From Viridibacterium sp047600765 (lineage in GTDB: Bacteria > Pseudomonadota > Gammaproteobacteria > Burkholderiales > Rhodocyclaceae), in contig JASGKF010000001.1 in NCBI GenBank assembly GCA_047600765.1, positions 1,798,001-1,862,000 on the forward strand: a stretch of DNA of 64,000 nucleotides, written 5' to 3'. The position numbers were made by a program, and so were the translations under genes. Positions 8,701-17,193 of this stretch are shown here, in pieces (positions within the stretch are counted from its first letter, which is position 1; every line of letters begins with the position of its first letter). The notes below the pieces were generated by a model. That model was not told the origin of the DNA. It saw only the letters and a program-made list of their open reading frames with translations, and did not search any database.

Positions 8701-8976
8701 ATGGAAATCCAGTACATGGAAAACCAGGGCAACCTGGACAGCCGCGACATCTACACGCGACTGACACCGATCTTCCACGATGTGTTCGACGACGAGAGCA
8801 TCGTCGTCACGCCCGACATGAGCGCGGCCGACATCGAAGAGTGGGACAGCCTCAGTCACATCCGCCTCGTGGTGTCGATAGAACGCGCGTTCGCACTGCG
8901 CTTTTCGGCAGCCGAGGTGGGGCGCCTGAAAAACGTCGGCGAGTTCGTCGAGCTGATTCGGGAGCGTGCGATATGA
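8701..8976 (+). CDS. Acyl carrier protein (dedicated, DltC-like position)
   Basis: A 91-residue acidic acyl carrier protein. WDSLSHIRL contains the D-S-L motif with Ser50 as the predicted 4'-phosphopantetheine attachment site. The helical layout (an N-terminal extension, then about 75 residues) fits a stand-alone carrier. A good ribosome site (aggaagg) precedes the ATG at 8701. The gene lies between the MBOAT/SGNH pair and MaoC, SDR and FkbH genes, so its acyl thioester is probably built by those enzymes and handed to the MBOAT. It is not the fatty-acid AcpP, which normally sits beside fabF/fabG. Its stop overlaps the next start (ATGA). Confidence 0.88.
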   Translation: MEIQYMENQGNLDSRDIYTRLTPIFHDVFDDESIVVTPDMSAADIEEWDSLSHIRLVVSIERAFALRFSAAEVGRLKNVGEFVELIRERAI

Positions 8977-9407
8977 ACGACGAACTTCCCCATGTCTATG
9001 CCCTCGCCGACCTCATGCCCGGCATGGGTGCCTCGGTGCCCTTCACGGTCGGCGAAGACGAGTTGTGGCGCTTTGCCGAACTGTCGGGCGACTACAACCC
9101 ACTGCATGTCGATGGCGCTTTCGCACGCAGCAAGGGCTTCGAAGGCAAGGTGGTGTACGGCGCCCTGCTCGTGGCCAAGGTGTCGCAGCTGATCGGCATG
9201 CATCTGCCGGGGCGCGACGCACTGTGGACCCGCGTAACGCTGGACTTCGTGCGACCGCTCTATGTCGACCAGGCCGCCCGCGTGGACGGCGTGGTCGAAA
9301 AGGTATCGGCGAGCGTGGGCCTCATGACGCTCAAGATCGGCATCGTGACGGGCAACGGACTGGTGCTCGCCCGCGGTTCAGCGGAGGTGCTGCTTGTCGA
9401 ACGCTGA
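8973..9407 (+). CDS. MaoC-like hot-dog fold dehydratase/hydratase
   Basis: A 144-residue single hot-dog domain. The MaoC/(R)-specific hydratase signature is clear: LSGDYNPLHVD (the Asp and His expected in the active site, about residues 40-50), then GFEGKVVYGALL. Such enzymes interconvert enoyl- and 3-hydroxyacyl-thioesters. Being translationally coupled to the acyl carrier protein (ATGA overlap at 8973), its substrate is probably an ACP thioester rather than CoA. The exact acyl chain is unknown. An internal-start extension in the same frame was rejected because it lies inside the carrier-protein gene. Confidence 0.82.
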   Translation: MNDELPHVYALADLMPGMGASVPFTVGEDELWRFAELSGDYNPLHVDGAFARSKGFEGKVVYGALLVAKVSQLIGMHLPGRDALWTRVTLDFVRPLYVDQAARVDGVVEKVSASVGLMTLKIGIVTGNGLVLARGSAEVLLVER

Positions 9408-10074
9408 ATCCCTGTTCCTCGTCTCGGGCGGCTCGGGCGGCATCGGCGCCGCAGTGTGCCGGCGTCTCGCTGAATGCGGCTATCGACCGGTGGTGGCCTA
9501 TCACCGCAACGCCGATGCCGCGCTCGATGTGGCCGCGTCGTGCAGCGGCGAAGTGCTGCCACTCGATCTGGCTTCGGAGTCTTCCATTCTCGCTGCCGTT
9601 GACGTGCTGGCATCGCGGGGGCGGCCTTTGGCAGGCGTGGTGCTTGCCGGCTCGCCGCCGCCGGTGCTGGCACCCTTCGGCCGCATCACACCCGATGAAC
9701 TGCAGCAGCAGCTGGCCGTGCACGTGACGGGCCCGCAGCTTTTGCTGGCGCATCTCGTACGCCGCTGCTTCCGCAAGACCACGCAGGGAGTAGTGATCGG
9801 CGTGCTCAGCAAAGCCATGGGCGGCGAAGGCATGCACGCGTCGTCCGGCATGGGCAGCTATGTCATCGGCAAGTACGGCCTGGCCGGCGTGCTGGCTGCG
9901 CTGGAAGCCGATTACCCCTGGCTGCAGGTGCGTGCTGTGCGGCCCGGCTACACCGAGACCCCGATGCTGCAGGTCTTCGACCAGCGGTTCCTGGCCATGC
10001 AGCGCGACCGGGAGGCCTTCCAGACGGCCGACCAGGTGGCTGCAGCCATCGTGCAGGAGGTAGTGACAACATGA
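9394..10074 (+). CDS. Short-chain dehydrogenase/reductase (FabG-like)
   Basis: An SDR-family NAD(P)-dependent oxidoreductase of 226 residues. The cofactor-binding motif SGGSGGIGAAV is at the N-terminus, and the active-site pair is Tyr156 and Lys160 in GSYVIGKYGL. It probably starts at the TTG at 9394, which overlaps maoC by 14 bases and follows gcggagg; no ATG fits the conserved N-terminus. Within the cassette it most likely reduces a ketoacyl-ACP or oxidises a hydroxyacyl-ACP. It is short of a full FabG by about 20 residues, mainly in loops. Which direction it runs cannot be told from sequence. Confidence 0.82.
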   Translation: MSNAESLFLVSGGSGGIGAAVCRRLAECGYRPVVAYHRNADAALDVAASCSGEVLPLDLASESSILAAVDVLASRGRPLAGVVLAGSPPPVLAPFGRITPDELQQQLAVHVTGPQLLLAHLVRRCFRKTTQGVVIGVLSKAMGGEGMHASSGMGSYVIGKYGLAGVLAALEADYPWLQVRAVRPGYTETPMLQVFDQRFLAMQRDREAFQTADQVAAAIVQEVVTT

Positions 10075-12011
10075 ACGACCATTCCCGCCAGATTTCCCGC
10101 CTGAGCTGGCTGCCACCGGCGCCGCCAGACTTCGCCGCGCAATGCCGCAAGCTCGCCGAGGCAGCCGACCCCGGCGCACAGGCACGCCACCTCGCCACGC
10201 ATGCACTCGACGAGAACGCCCTGCACCAGCTGGCGCGCGCACTGGGCAAGGCCAGCAATGCCGGCCTCGCACTGACGCCGGCGCTGCAGCCCTTCCGCCT
10301 CGGCATCCTCAGCAATGCCACCTCGCACTTCCTCGTGCCGGCGCTGATGGCGACGGCGGCGCGCCACGGCATCCTGCTCGAATGCATCGAAGCCGATCAC
10401 GACCAGGTGATGCAGGAAGCACTGTCCGCCGATTCGCTGATGGGTCACGCCAAGCCCGATGCCGTGCTGCTGGCCATCGACCATCGCGGCCTGCCGCTGC
10501 AGCCGGTGCCCGGTGACGAGGAGGCCGCACGTGCCACGGTCACGGCAGCACTGGCCCACCTCGGTGCGGTGCGCGAAGGCCTGCACCGCCACGCCGACAC
10601 AGCCTGCATCCTGCAGACCCTGCCGCAGCCCGTGGAGAGCCTGTTCGGCAGCTACGACTTCGCGCTACCCGGCAGCCAACGTCAGCTCATCGATGCCTTC
10701 AATCGCGGCCTCGTCGAACGGCAGGGCACGCTGGATACGATTTTCGATGTGGCGCAACTCGCTGCGTCGGTGGGCCTTGCCGAGTGGCACGACCCCACGC
10801 TGTGGAACATGGCACGCCTGCCCTTCGCGAATGCCTTCATCCCGCTCTACGCCGAGCATGTGTGCCGCCTCATCGCCGCCATGCGCGGCAAGAGCCGGCG
10901 CTGCCTCGTGCTGGACCTCGACAACACGGTGTGGGGGGGCGTGATCGGTGATGACGGTCTCGACGGCATCGTGGTCAGCCTTGGCGACGCTACCGGCGAA
11001 GCCCACCTCGACGTGCAGCGCACGGCACTGGCCCTGCGTGATCGCGGCATCGTGCTGGCCGTGTCGTCGAAGAACGATGATGCTGTCGCGCGGCGACCTT
11101 TCCGCGAGCACCCGGAGATGCTGCTGCGCGAGGAGCACATCGCGGTGTTCCAGGCCAACTGGCAGGACAAGGCCAGCAACCTGCGCGCGATTGCCGCCGA
11201 GCTGTCACTGGGGCTGGAGTCGCTGGTGTTCCTCGACGACAACCCGGCCGAGCGCGCGCTGGTGCGCGAGCTGTTGCCACAGGTGGCCGTGCCCGAGCTG
11301 CCGGACGACCCGGCGCTGTACGCGCGCACCCTGCTCGCTGCGGGCTACTTCGAATCGCTGGCCTTCTCGGACGAAGACCGCCAGCGCGCCGACTTCTACC
11401 GCGACAATGCGCGCCGCAGTGCGCTACTGCAGGCGACCGGCGACATCGACGCCTATCTCGCCTCGCTGGACATGGTGCTCACCGCGCAGCCCTTCAACGA
11501 GACAGGCCGCGCACGCATCGCGCAGCTGATCGCCAAGTCCAACCAGTTCAACCTCACCACGCGTCGCCATGGCGAGGCCGAGATTGCGGCGATGGAGCAC
11601 GACCCCGACTACTTCACCCTGCAGCTGCGCCTGGCTGACCGCCTCGGCGACAACGGCATGATCAGCGTGGTGATCTGCCGGCGCGATGGCTACGACTGGG
11701 AGATCGACACCTGGCTCATGAGCTGCCGCGTGCTGGGCCGCAAGGTGGAGCAGGCCGTGTTCACCCTGCTGTGCGAGCAGGCCGAAGCACATGGCATTTA
11801 TCGCCTGGTGGGCCGCTACCTGCCCACCGATCGCAATGCGCTGGTGGCGGATCACTACAAGCGGCTGGGCTTCTCCCTCGTCGACCGTTACGCCGATGGC
11901 GGCACGCTGTGGGCCTTCGGCGTATGCGGGCTGGAGAAGCAGGCCTTGCCACTGCGCGTGCAGGCCATCGATCTGGCACCGCAGACGGCCCTGACGGGAG
12001 TGGGTGCATGA
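10071..12011 (+). CDS. FkbH-like HAD-IIIC protein (loads a glyceryl-type unit onto ACP)
   Basis: A long (646-residue) FkbH-family protein. The N-terminal about 230 residues are an SGNH-like region. The HAD domain carries LDLDNTVWGG (Asp282 and Asp284), VSSKND and LDDNPAER. The C-terminal about 170 residues look GNAT-like and include NQFNLTTRR. Characterised FkbH proteins take the three-carbon unit of 1,3-bisphosphoglycerate, dephosphorylate it and load glyceryl onto a carrier protein. Overlap with the SDR (ATGA at 10071) ties it to the acyl cassette. Here it occupies the role that the adenylating enzyme DltA has in teichoic-acid alanylation. The glycerate identity of the product is inferred from the family. 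Confidence 0.85.
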   Translation: MNDHSRQISRLSWLPPAPPDFAAQCRKLAEAADPGAQARHLATHALDENALHQLARALGKASNAGLALTPALQPFRLGILSNATSHFLVPALMATAARHGILLECIEADHDQVMQEALSADSLMGHAKPDAVLLAIDHRGLPLQPVPGDEEAARATVTAALAHLGAVREGLHRHADTACILQTLPQPVESLFGSYDFALPGSQRQLIDAFNRGLVERQGTLDTIFDVAQLAASVGLAEWHDPTLWNMARLPFANAFIPLYAEHVCRLIAAMRGKSRRCLVLDLDNTVWGGVIGDDGLDGIVVSLGDATGEAHLDVQRTALALRDRGIVLAVSSKNDDAVARRPFREHPEMLLREEHIAVFQANWQDKASNLRAIAAELSLGLESLVFLDDNPAERALVRELLPQVAVPELPDDPALYARTLLAAGYFESLAFSDEDRQRADFYRDNARRSALLQATGDIDAYLASLDMVLTAQPFNETGRARIAQLIAKSNQFNLTTRRHGEAEIAAMEHDPDYFTLQLRLADRLGDNGMISVVICRRDGYDWEIDTWLMSCRVLGRKVEQAVFTLLCEQAEAHGIYRLVGRYLPTDRNALVADHYKRLGFSLVDRYADGGTLWAFGVCGLEKQALPLRVQAIDLAPQTALTGVGA

Positions 12012-13198
12012 CGCGCTGCCTGTGGATCTCGCGCGAGATTCCCTTCCCCGCCGATGCCGGTGACCGCATCTACTCGGCGAGCATGGCACGTGCGCTGCAC
12101 GAGGCCGGCGTGCAGGTACGCCTGCTGGGCTTCGACGGCGCTGCGCCACCACCGGCCGACTGGCCGGTCGAGGTGCGCGGTGTACCGGGCGAACGCAACA
12201 CAGCCTGGCGCGCGCTCGTCAGCAGCCTGCCGCTGGCGGCGGCCCTGCACGCCACGCCGGCTTATGCCGACCTGCTCACCATGCAACTGCGCGAGCCCTG
12301 GGACTTCATCGTCATCGACAGCTACGGCAGCGGCTGGGCACTCGACGCCTGCCTGCAGCTGCGCGATGCCGCGCAGGCAAAGGGCCAGCTCGCGCCGGTG
12401 CTGGTGTACCTGTCGCACAACCACGAGGAATCGCTGTGGCGCAGCCTCGCACGCGAAGGCGCGTCGCTGCTGCGACGCCTCATGCTGCGGCAGAACTACT
12501 GGAAGGTGCGCGCTCTGGAGCAGCGCCTGGTGCGCGAAGTCCATCTCGTCGCGGCCATCACGGCCGAAGATGCCGACAGCTACGCACGACAGGTGGCGGA
12601 CAAACGTACGGTCGTGCTGACGCCGGGCTACTCGGGCCCGGTGATGCCAGAGCGCGACATCGTCCCCGCCTGCCCGCGCCGCGTGCTGCTCATCGGCTCG
12701 TTCCGTTGGGTCGTCAAGCAGGAGAACCTGCGTCGCTTTCTTGAAATCGCCGATGCGCGCTTCGAGCAATCGGGCATCGAGTGCGACGTCATCGGCGACG
12801 TGCCGCGCGAACTGCTCGAACGCCTGCAGGGGCGCATGCACGCCACGCGCTTCTACGGCTTCCTCGACGACGTGAAGCCTTTCCTCGCCAGTGCGCGCAT
12901 GGCCGTGGTGCCGGAGTTCATCGGTGGCGGCTTCAAGCTCAAGTACCTCGACTACATCTTCGGCCGCGTGCCGGTCGCCACCATCAGCGCCGCCGCTGCA
13001 GGCCTGCCCGATGGCATACGCGACAACATGCTGTGCCGCGACGACATGGGCCAGCTGGTGGACGGCATCGTCGAAACCATCAACCAGACGGACAAGCTGG
13101 ACGTGATGCAGAAGAAGGCCTTCGAGGAAGCGCGCGCGCACTTCCAGTGGGCGGATCGCGGACGGCAGTTCCGTCAGGCACTCGAAGGAGCAACATGA
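12008..13198 (+). CDS. Glycosyltransferase, GT4-like (GT-B fold)
   Basis: A 396-residue GT-B-type glycosyltransferase. The N-terminus (WISREIPFPADAGDRIYS) is the typical first strand and glycine-rich loop of the acceptor domain. The C-terminal half has IGSFRWVVKQEN, then RFYGFLDDVKPFL and VVPEFIGGGFKLKYLDY, the pattern of GT4 donor-binding domains. Start overlaps the FkbH stop (ATGA). It probably adds one sugar of the repeat unit on the cytoplasmic face. The donor and linkage cannot be read from the sequence. Confidence 0.8.
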   Translation: MTRCLWISREIPFPADAGDRIYSASMARALHEAGVQVRLLGFDGAAPPPADWPVEVRGVPGERNTAWRALVSSLPLAAALHATPAYADLLTMQLREPWDFIVIDSYGSGWALDACLQLRDAAQAKGQLAPVLVYLSHNHEESLWRSLAREGASLLRRLMLRQNYWKVRALEQRLVREVHLVAAITAEDADSYARQVADKRTVVLTPGYSGPVMPERDIVPACPRRVLLIGSFRWVVKQENLRRFLEIADARFEQSGIECDVIGDVPRELLERLQGRMHATRFYGFLDDVKPFLASARMAVVPEFIGGGFKLKYLDYIFGRVPVATISAAAAGLPDGIRDNMLCRDDMGQLVDGIVETINQTDKLDVMQKKAFEEARAHFQWADRGRQFRQALEGAT

Positions 13199-14118
13199 TC
13201 ACGCTCATCATCCCGACACGCAATCGCGCCCACACGCTGCGGCGTGTCCTGCCTAGCTACTACGCGCAGGACGATATCTCCGAGATCATCGTGGTCAGCG
13301 ATGCCGGTGAAGACGATACGGCTGCACTCGTCGAAGACTGCGCACTGCGCCATCCGGCGATCCGCACGCGCTTCGTGCGCAATGAATCGCGGCAGGGCGC
13401 TTCGCACTCGCGCAATGTGGGTGTGGCGCTGGCCAGCAACGACTACATCCTGTTCTGCGACGACGACGAATACCTCGAAGCGGGCTATGCGCGCACCTGC
13501 CTCACGCGACTGCTCGGTAGCGGTGCCGGCGCGGTGTCGGGGCGGCGCGTGTACATGCAGGCCGGTGAAACGCCGGACCAGGCCTTGCGGCGCTTCGGCA
13601 AGGGCGTGCGTCGCACGGCGCCGTTCCGCAAGCTGATCTGCGAGTACGTCAACGCCGCGCACTTCACGCACGACATCCGCCAGCCACTCAGCAACGCGAT
13701 CATCCTGACGCACCGGCACCTGCTGCTGCGCTTTCCGTACGACAGCTTCTACGCACGCGGCAATGGCTATCGCGAAGAGTCGGACTTCCAGATGAATCTC
13801 TTCGTGCACGGCTTCGACATCCTCGTCACCAACGATTGCCACAGCATCCATCTGCCGCTGTCGCAGGTGCGCAGCGGCGGTCAGCGCACGCAGGCCTGGC
13901 GACGCGTGTTCTGGTCCATCTACTACACGCGCTACTTCTTCTCGAAGTACTACGCCGCCTACGCAAAGCGTGTCGGCTTGCGCTGGCCGGCGTGGATGGC
14001 GCTGACGGCATTCGCGGTGTTTGCGGTGTATCGCGAGACCTTGCGGCCGCCGCTGCAGGCGCTGGCGAGCTGGCTGCTGCAACGGGGCTATCTGGGCAAC
14101 AGGATTCAGAGGGCCTGA
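13195..14118 (+). CDS. Glycosyltransferase, GT2 family
   Basis: A GT-A-fold enzyme of 307 residues that starts ITLIIPTRNRAHTL, continues with VVSDAGEDDT (nucleotide-binding Asp region) and has the metal-binding FCDDDEYLE. A hydrophobic stretch near the C-terminus (about residues 260-295) suggests peripheral or single-span membrane association. The ATG at 13195 overlaps the preceding gene by four bases. It probably adds a sugar of the repeat unit; donor unknown. Confidence 0.8.
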   Translation: MITLIIPTRNRAHTLRRVLPSYYAQDDISEIIVVSDAGEDDTAALVEDCALRHPAIRTRFVRNESRQGASHSRNVGVALASNDYILFCDDDEYLEAGYARTCLTRLLGSGAGAVSGRRVYMQAGETPDQALRRFGKGVRRTAPFRKLICEYVNAAHFTHDIRQPLSNAIILTHRHLLLRFPYDSFYARGNGYREESDFQMNLFVHGFDILVTNDCHSIHLPLSQVRSGGQRTQAWRRVFWSIYYTRYFFSKYYAAYAKRVGLRWPAWMALTAFAVFAVYRETLRPPLQALASWLLQRGYLGNRIQRA

Positions 14119-14122
14119 GCGC

Positions 14123-16189
14123 ATGCGCGATACGAGCCTCCATCTGCCGAGACGCGACTTCATCTGCCGCACAGGCGCGGTGGCGGGTAGCTTGTGGTTG
14201 CCGCCGGGTGTGGCCTGGGCGGCGGACACGGTGCTGGACTTCCGTGGCGGCATTCCCGAAGGCGTGCGCTTCCGCCGCGCCGGCACGGCGCACTACACGA
14301 CGGCCGAAGGGTTGCTGCGGCATGCTGCGGTCAATGTGCCGCGCTTCCCCAGCGAAGCCGGCAAAGCGCTGGGCCTGCTGATCGAAGGTGAGGGGCGCAA
14401 CCCGCTGGGCAGCGCCGCTCAGGCCCGTGCCTGGGCCGCAGGCGAAGGCACGGGCGTGGAGATGGTGGCGAACGAGACTGCGCCCGACGGCAGCCGCGGC
14501 GTGCTGCGCATCCGGCGCGGCCTGCCCGCGGCGAACAGCAGTGTCGATGCCATCGTGCCGGGCCCGCTGCCCTGGTCGGAATACAGCACGGTGTCGGTAT
14601 GGCTGCGCTCGACATCGGGCCCCGGCAAGTGGCGGCTGCGGCTGCGCGATTTCTCGACCTACAACGGCGTGGCGACGGTGGTCGAGGTCGGGCCGGTGTG
14701 GCGTCGCTATGCGCTGAGCTTCGCGTGGCAGATGAAAGACATCGGCCCCAAGCGCTTTTCCGTGCTGGCCAACGAGGCCCCCGCTGTCAGCGCCGATCCA
14801 CCAGCGATCTTCCTGCTCAATCGCATCAATCCCTACGAACCCGTGGCCACAGCGCTGACGCTGGACAGTGTGCTGATGTGGGGCGCGCAGTACGAAGACC
14901 GCAACCGGCCGAGCAGCTTCATGCCCGGCAACGGCAGCAACGCGACGCGCGCCATGGACGAAGTGACTTTCGCCGCGTCGCGCCTGCCGACCACGGAGGG
15001 CGCACTGAGCTTCGTGCTGCCGCAAGGTGGCCGACGCAGCGGCGTGATCATCGATGCGGCGGGCGAGCAAGGCGGCATACGCCTGGGTTACTCGGCCAGT
15101 GGCTGGCTGGTGGCCACGGTCGGTGACGTGAGCCTCGCCGGACAGGGTGACGCCACGGCAGACACGGTCGTGCGCCTGGAGTGGAGCAAGGACGGCGTGC
15201 AGATCTCCAGCGGTGACCGCCCGCTGGCCCTCAGCGTGCGGGCCGTGCAGAAGCGCAAACCGGCATCGCCCAAACCCGGCGACGTCGCGCGGCTGGGCAT
15301 GACGCTCACTGGCGAACGCCCGCTCAACAGCGTGATCGCCAGCGTGACGATCAGCAAGAGCGCCGCAGCACTGGGGCAGCTGGTGTTGCCCAGCATCATT
15401 CCCGTCTCTTACCTGCCGAGCTTCGTCGACGACTTCGACAACAACGACGTGAGCCGCATCAACGAGAACGCCAGTGGCGGCAAGGAAGGCGCGCCCGCTT
15501 GGCGCAGCCGTCTGCGGCAATCGCGGCAGGAAGTCATCAACAAGGAAAAGCAGATCTACATGGACCCGGCCTTCACCGGCACGGGCAGCCAGCCGCTGGG
15601 CGTGCAGCCCTTCTCGATACAGAACGGCGTGCTGCGCATCCGCGCCGACAAGGCTGACCCGCAGCGCATCGCGCCCTACATCTGGAACTACCGCTACACC
15701 TCGGGCTGCATCAGCAGCGAGCTGACGCACTGGCAGACCTATGGCTACTTCGAGATGCGCGCGCGCCTGCCACGCGGCAAGGGCTTCTGGCCGGCCTTCT
15801 GGCTGCTGCCGCGACGCAACGCCTGGCCGCCGGAGATTGACGTGCTGGAAGGTTCGGGCGCGCGGCCCTACGGCGTGCACTGCGGCGTGCTCGAAAAACC
15901 GCGTGAAGCGAAGACGCCACCCGGTGCCTGGATAGACCAGCTCATCGACACCAGCGACGGCTTCCACACCTACGCGGTGGACTGGACGCAGGCCAACATC
16001 ATTTTCTACGTCGATGGGACCAAGACCTTCGAGTACGGCCCGCATGGCATCCACGAGGAGATGTACCTGATCGCCAACCTCGCGCTGGGCAGCCACGACC
16101 CGAACTGGATTCCGGACCCCGACGATACGACGCCGCTGCCCGGCTTCATGGACATCGATTACATCCGCGCCTTCAAACGCGCGGCCTGA
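14123..16189 (+). CDS. Tat-exported GH16-family polysaccharide hydrolase
   Basis: A 688-residue secreted protein. The N-terminus has a twin-arginine signal (PRRDFICR followed by a hydrophobic stretch and AWAA). Residues roughly 30-430 look like beta-sandwich or carbohydrate-binding regions. The C-terminal about 260 residues form a GH16 laminarinase-like domain: the signature EIDVLE (Glu571, Asp573, Glu576) gives the nucleophile and acid/base. It starts four bases after the glycosyltransferase and stays in the operon, so it likely trims or releases the polymer in the periplasm or outside. A polymer-processing role is inferred from context; substrate linkage is unknown. Size is larger than a single GH16 domain. 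Confidence 0.82.
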   Translation: MRDTSLHLPRRDFICRTGAVAGSLWLPPGVAWAADTVLDFRGGIPEGVRFRRAGTAHYTTAEGLLRHAAVNVPRFPSEAGKALGLLIEGEGRNPLGSAAQARAWAAGEGTGVEMVANETAPDGSRGVLRIRRGLPAANSSVDAIVPGPLPWSEYSTVSVWLRSTSGPGKWRLRLRDFSTYNGVATVVEVGPVWRRYALSFAWQMKDIGPKRFSVLANEAPAVSADPPAIFLLNRINPYEPVATALTLDSVLMWGAQYEDRNRPSSFMPGNGSNATRAMDEVTFAASRLPTTEGALSFVLPQGGRRSGVIIDAAGEQGGIRLGYSASGWLVATVGDVSLAGQGDATADTVVRLEWSKDGVQISSGDRPLALSVRAVQKRKPASPKPGDVARLGMTLTGERPLNSVIASVTISKSAAALGQLVLPSIIPVSYLPSFVDDFDNNDVSRINENASGGKEGAPAWRSRLRQSRQEVINKEKQIYMDPAFTGTGSQPLGVQPFSIQNGVLRIRADKADPQRIAPYIWNYRYTSGCISSELTHWQTYGYFEMRARLPRGKGFWPAFWLLPRRNAWPPEIDVLEGSGARPYGVHCGVLEKPREAKTPPGAWIDQLIDTSDGFHTYAVDWTQANIIFYVDGTKTFEYGPHGIHEEMYLIANLALGSHDPNWIPDPDDTTPLPGFMDIDYIRAFKRAA

Positions 16190-16217
16190 TGCAGCAGAAA
16201 CGTGAAAGAGGTGATTC

Positions 16218-17183
16218 ATGCATGCACAGATTCCCGTAGACGTCATCATCCTTTCCTGGAACAGGGTCGATGACACCATCGCCGCGATACGCAGTGCAGC
16301 GTCCCAGCAGGGTGTGCGTCAGCACATCCTGATCGTCGACCAGGGCAGCGACGCGGCCAACCTGCAGCGGCTGGAAGCCTTCCTCGCCGACGTGCCCTGC
16401 GCCACGCTGAAGAAGCTGCCACGCAACGTGGGTGTGGCCGAGGGGCGCAACGTCGCCAGTGCGATGGGGCAGTCGAGCTTCATTGTTGCGCTGGACAGCG
16501 ATGCCGAGTTCGCCGACGAGTACATGCTCGCGCGCGCCGTGTGGCATCTCGAACGCCATCCCGAGCTGTGCGCCATCGGCTTCCGCATCACCAACTACTT
16601 CACCGGTGGCAACGACGAGACCTCCTGGGACTACCCGGATGGCAATGCCGACGAGCGCTTCGCGACGAGCCGCTTCATCGGCGCCGGGCATGCCATGCGC
16701 CGCATCGTTTTCGAGGCGGTCGGGGGCTACGACAAGGCGCTGTTCTTCTGCGGCGAAGAGCTGGACTTGAGCTACCGCATGCTCAACACGGGACACCGCA
16801 TCGTCTACGCGCCGGACGTAGTGATCCGTCACAAAGTCTCGCCCGAGCATCGCGTTTTCTGGAACAAGGGGCGCTTCTACTTCACGGTGCGCAACAACCT
16901 CTATTCGGCCTACAAGTTCGGCGCCACACCGTGGAACCTGCTGGTGTCGGCCACGGCGTTTTTCGTGCGCGCCTGGCGCAACGACATGCCGCGCGAGGCC
17001 TGGCGTGCGCTCTCCGACTGCGTGCAGATGTGCCGCGCGTTCCGCGACTCGGCAGTGGATCGCAGCGTGTATGCCCTGAGTGCCGAGACCCGCGCATACA
17101 TCCTGCAATGCGAGCCGACGCGGCGTGCAGGCTTTCTGAGCAAGGTTCGTCGGCTGTTCGTTCCCCTGCCGCATCAGGGATGA
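16218..17183 (+). CDS. Glycosyltransferase, GT2 family (rhamnosyltransferase-like)
   Basis: A 321-residue GT-A enzyme. Motifs are DVIILSWNRVDDT, IVDQGSD, NVGVAEGRN and VALDSDAEF (D-x-D), with GGYDKALFFCGEELDLSYR matching the catalytic base region of rhamnosyl/galactosyl GT2 enzymes. Ribosome site gaaagagg precedes the ATG. It follows the GH16 gene by 28 bases and belongs to the same eps transcription unit. The C-terminal about 60 residues lack a clear membrane helix, so it is probably cytoplasmic or membrane-associated. Confidence 0.82.
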   Translation: MHAQIPVDVIILSWNRVDDTIAAIRSAASQQGVRQHILIVDQGSDAANLQRLEAFLADVPCATLKKLPRNVGVAEGRNVASAMGQSSFIVALDSDAEFADEYMLARAVWHLERHPELCAIGFRITNYFTGGNDETSWDYPDGNADERFATSRFIGAGHAMRRIVFEAVGGYDKALFFCGEELDLSYRMLNTGHRIVYAPDVVIRHKVSPEHRVFWNKGRFYFTVRNNLYSAYKFGATPWNLLVSATAFFVRAWRNDMPREAWRALSDCVQMCRAFRDSAVDRSVYALSAETRAYILQCEPTRRAGFLSKVRRLFVPLPHQG

Positions 17184-17193
17184 GGGAGTCCAC

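Noticed and set aside
13826..16279. An 817-codon minus-strand frame opposite a glycosyltransferase and GH16 gene
   Set aside because: Antisense shadow of strong plus-strand genes, with low-complexity His/Arg-rich translation and no recognisable motif.
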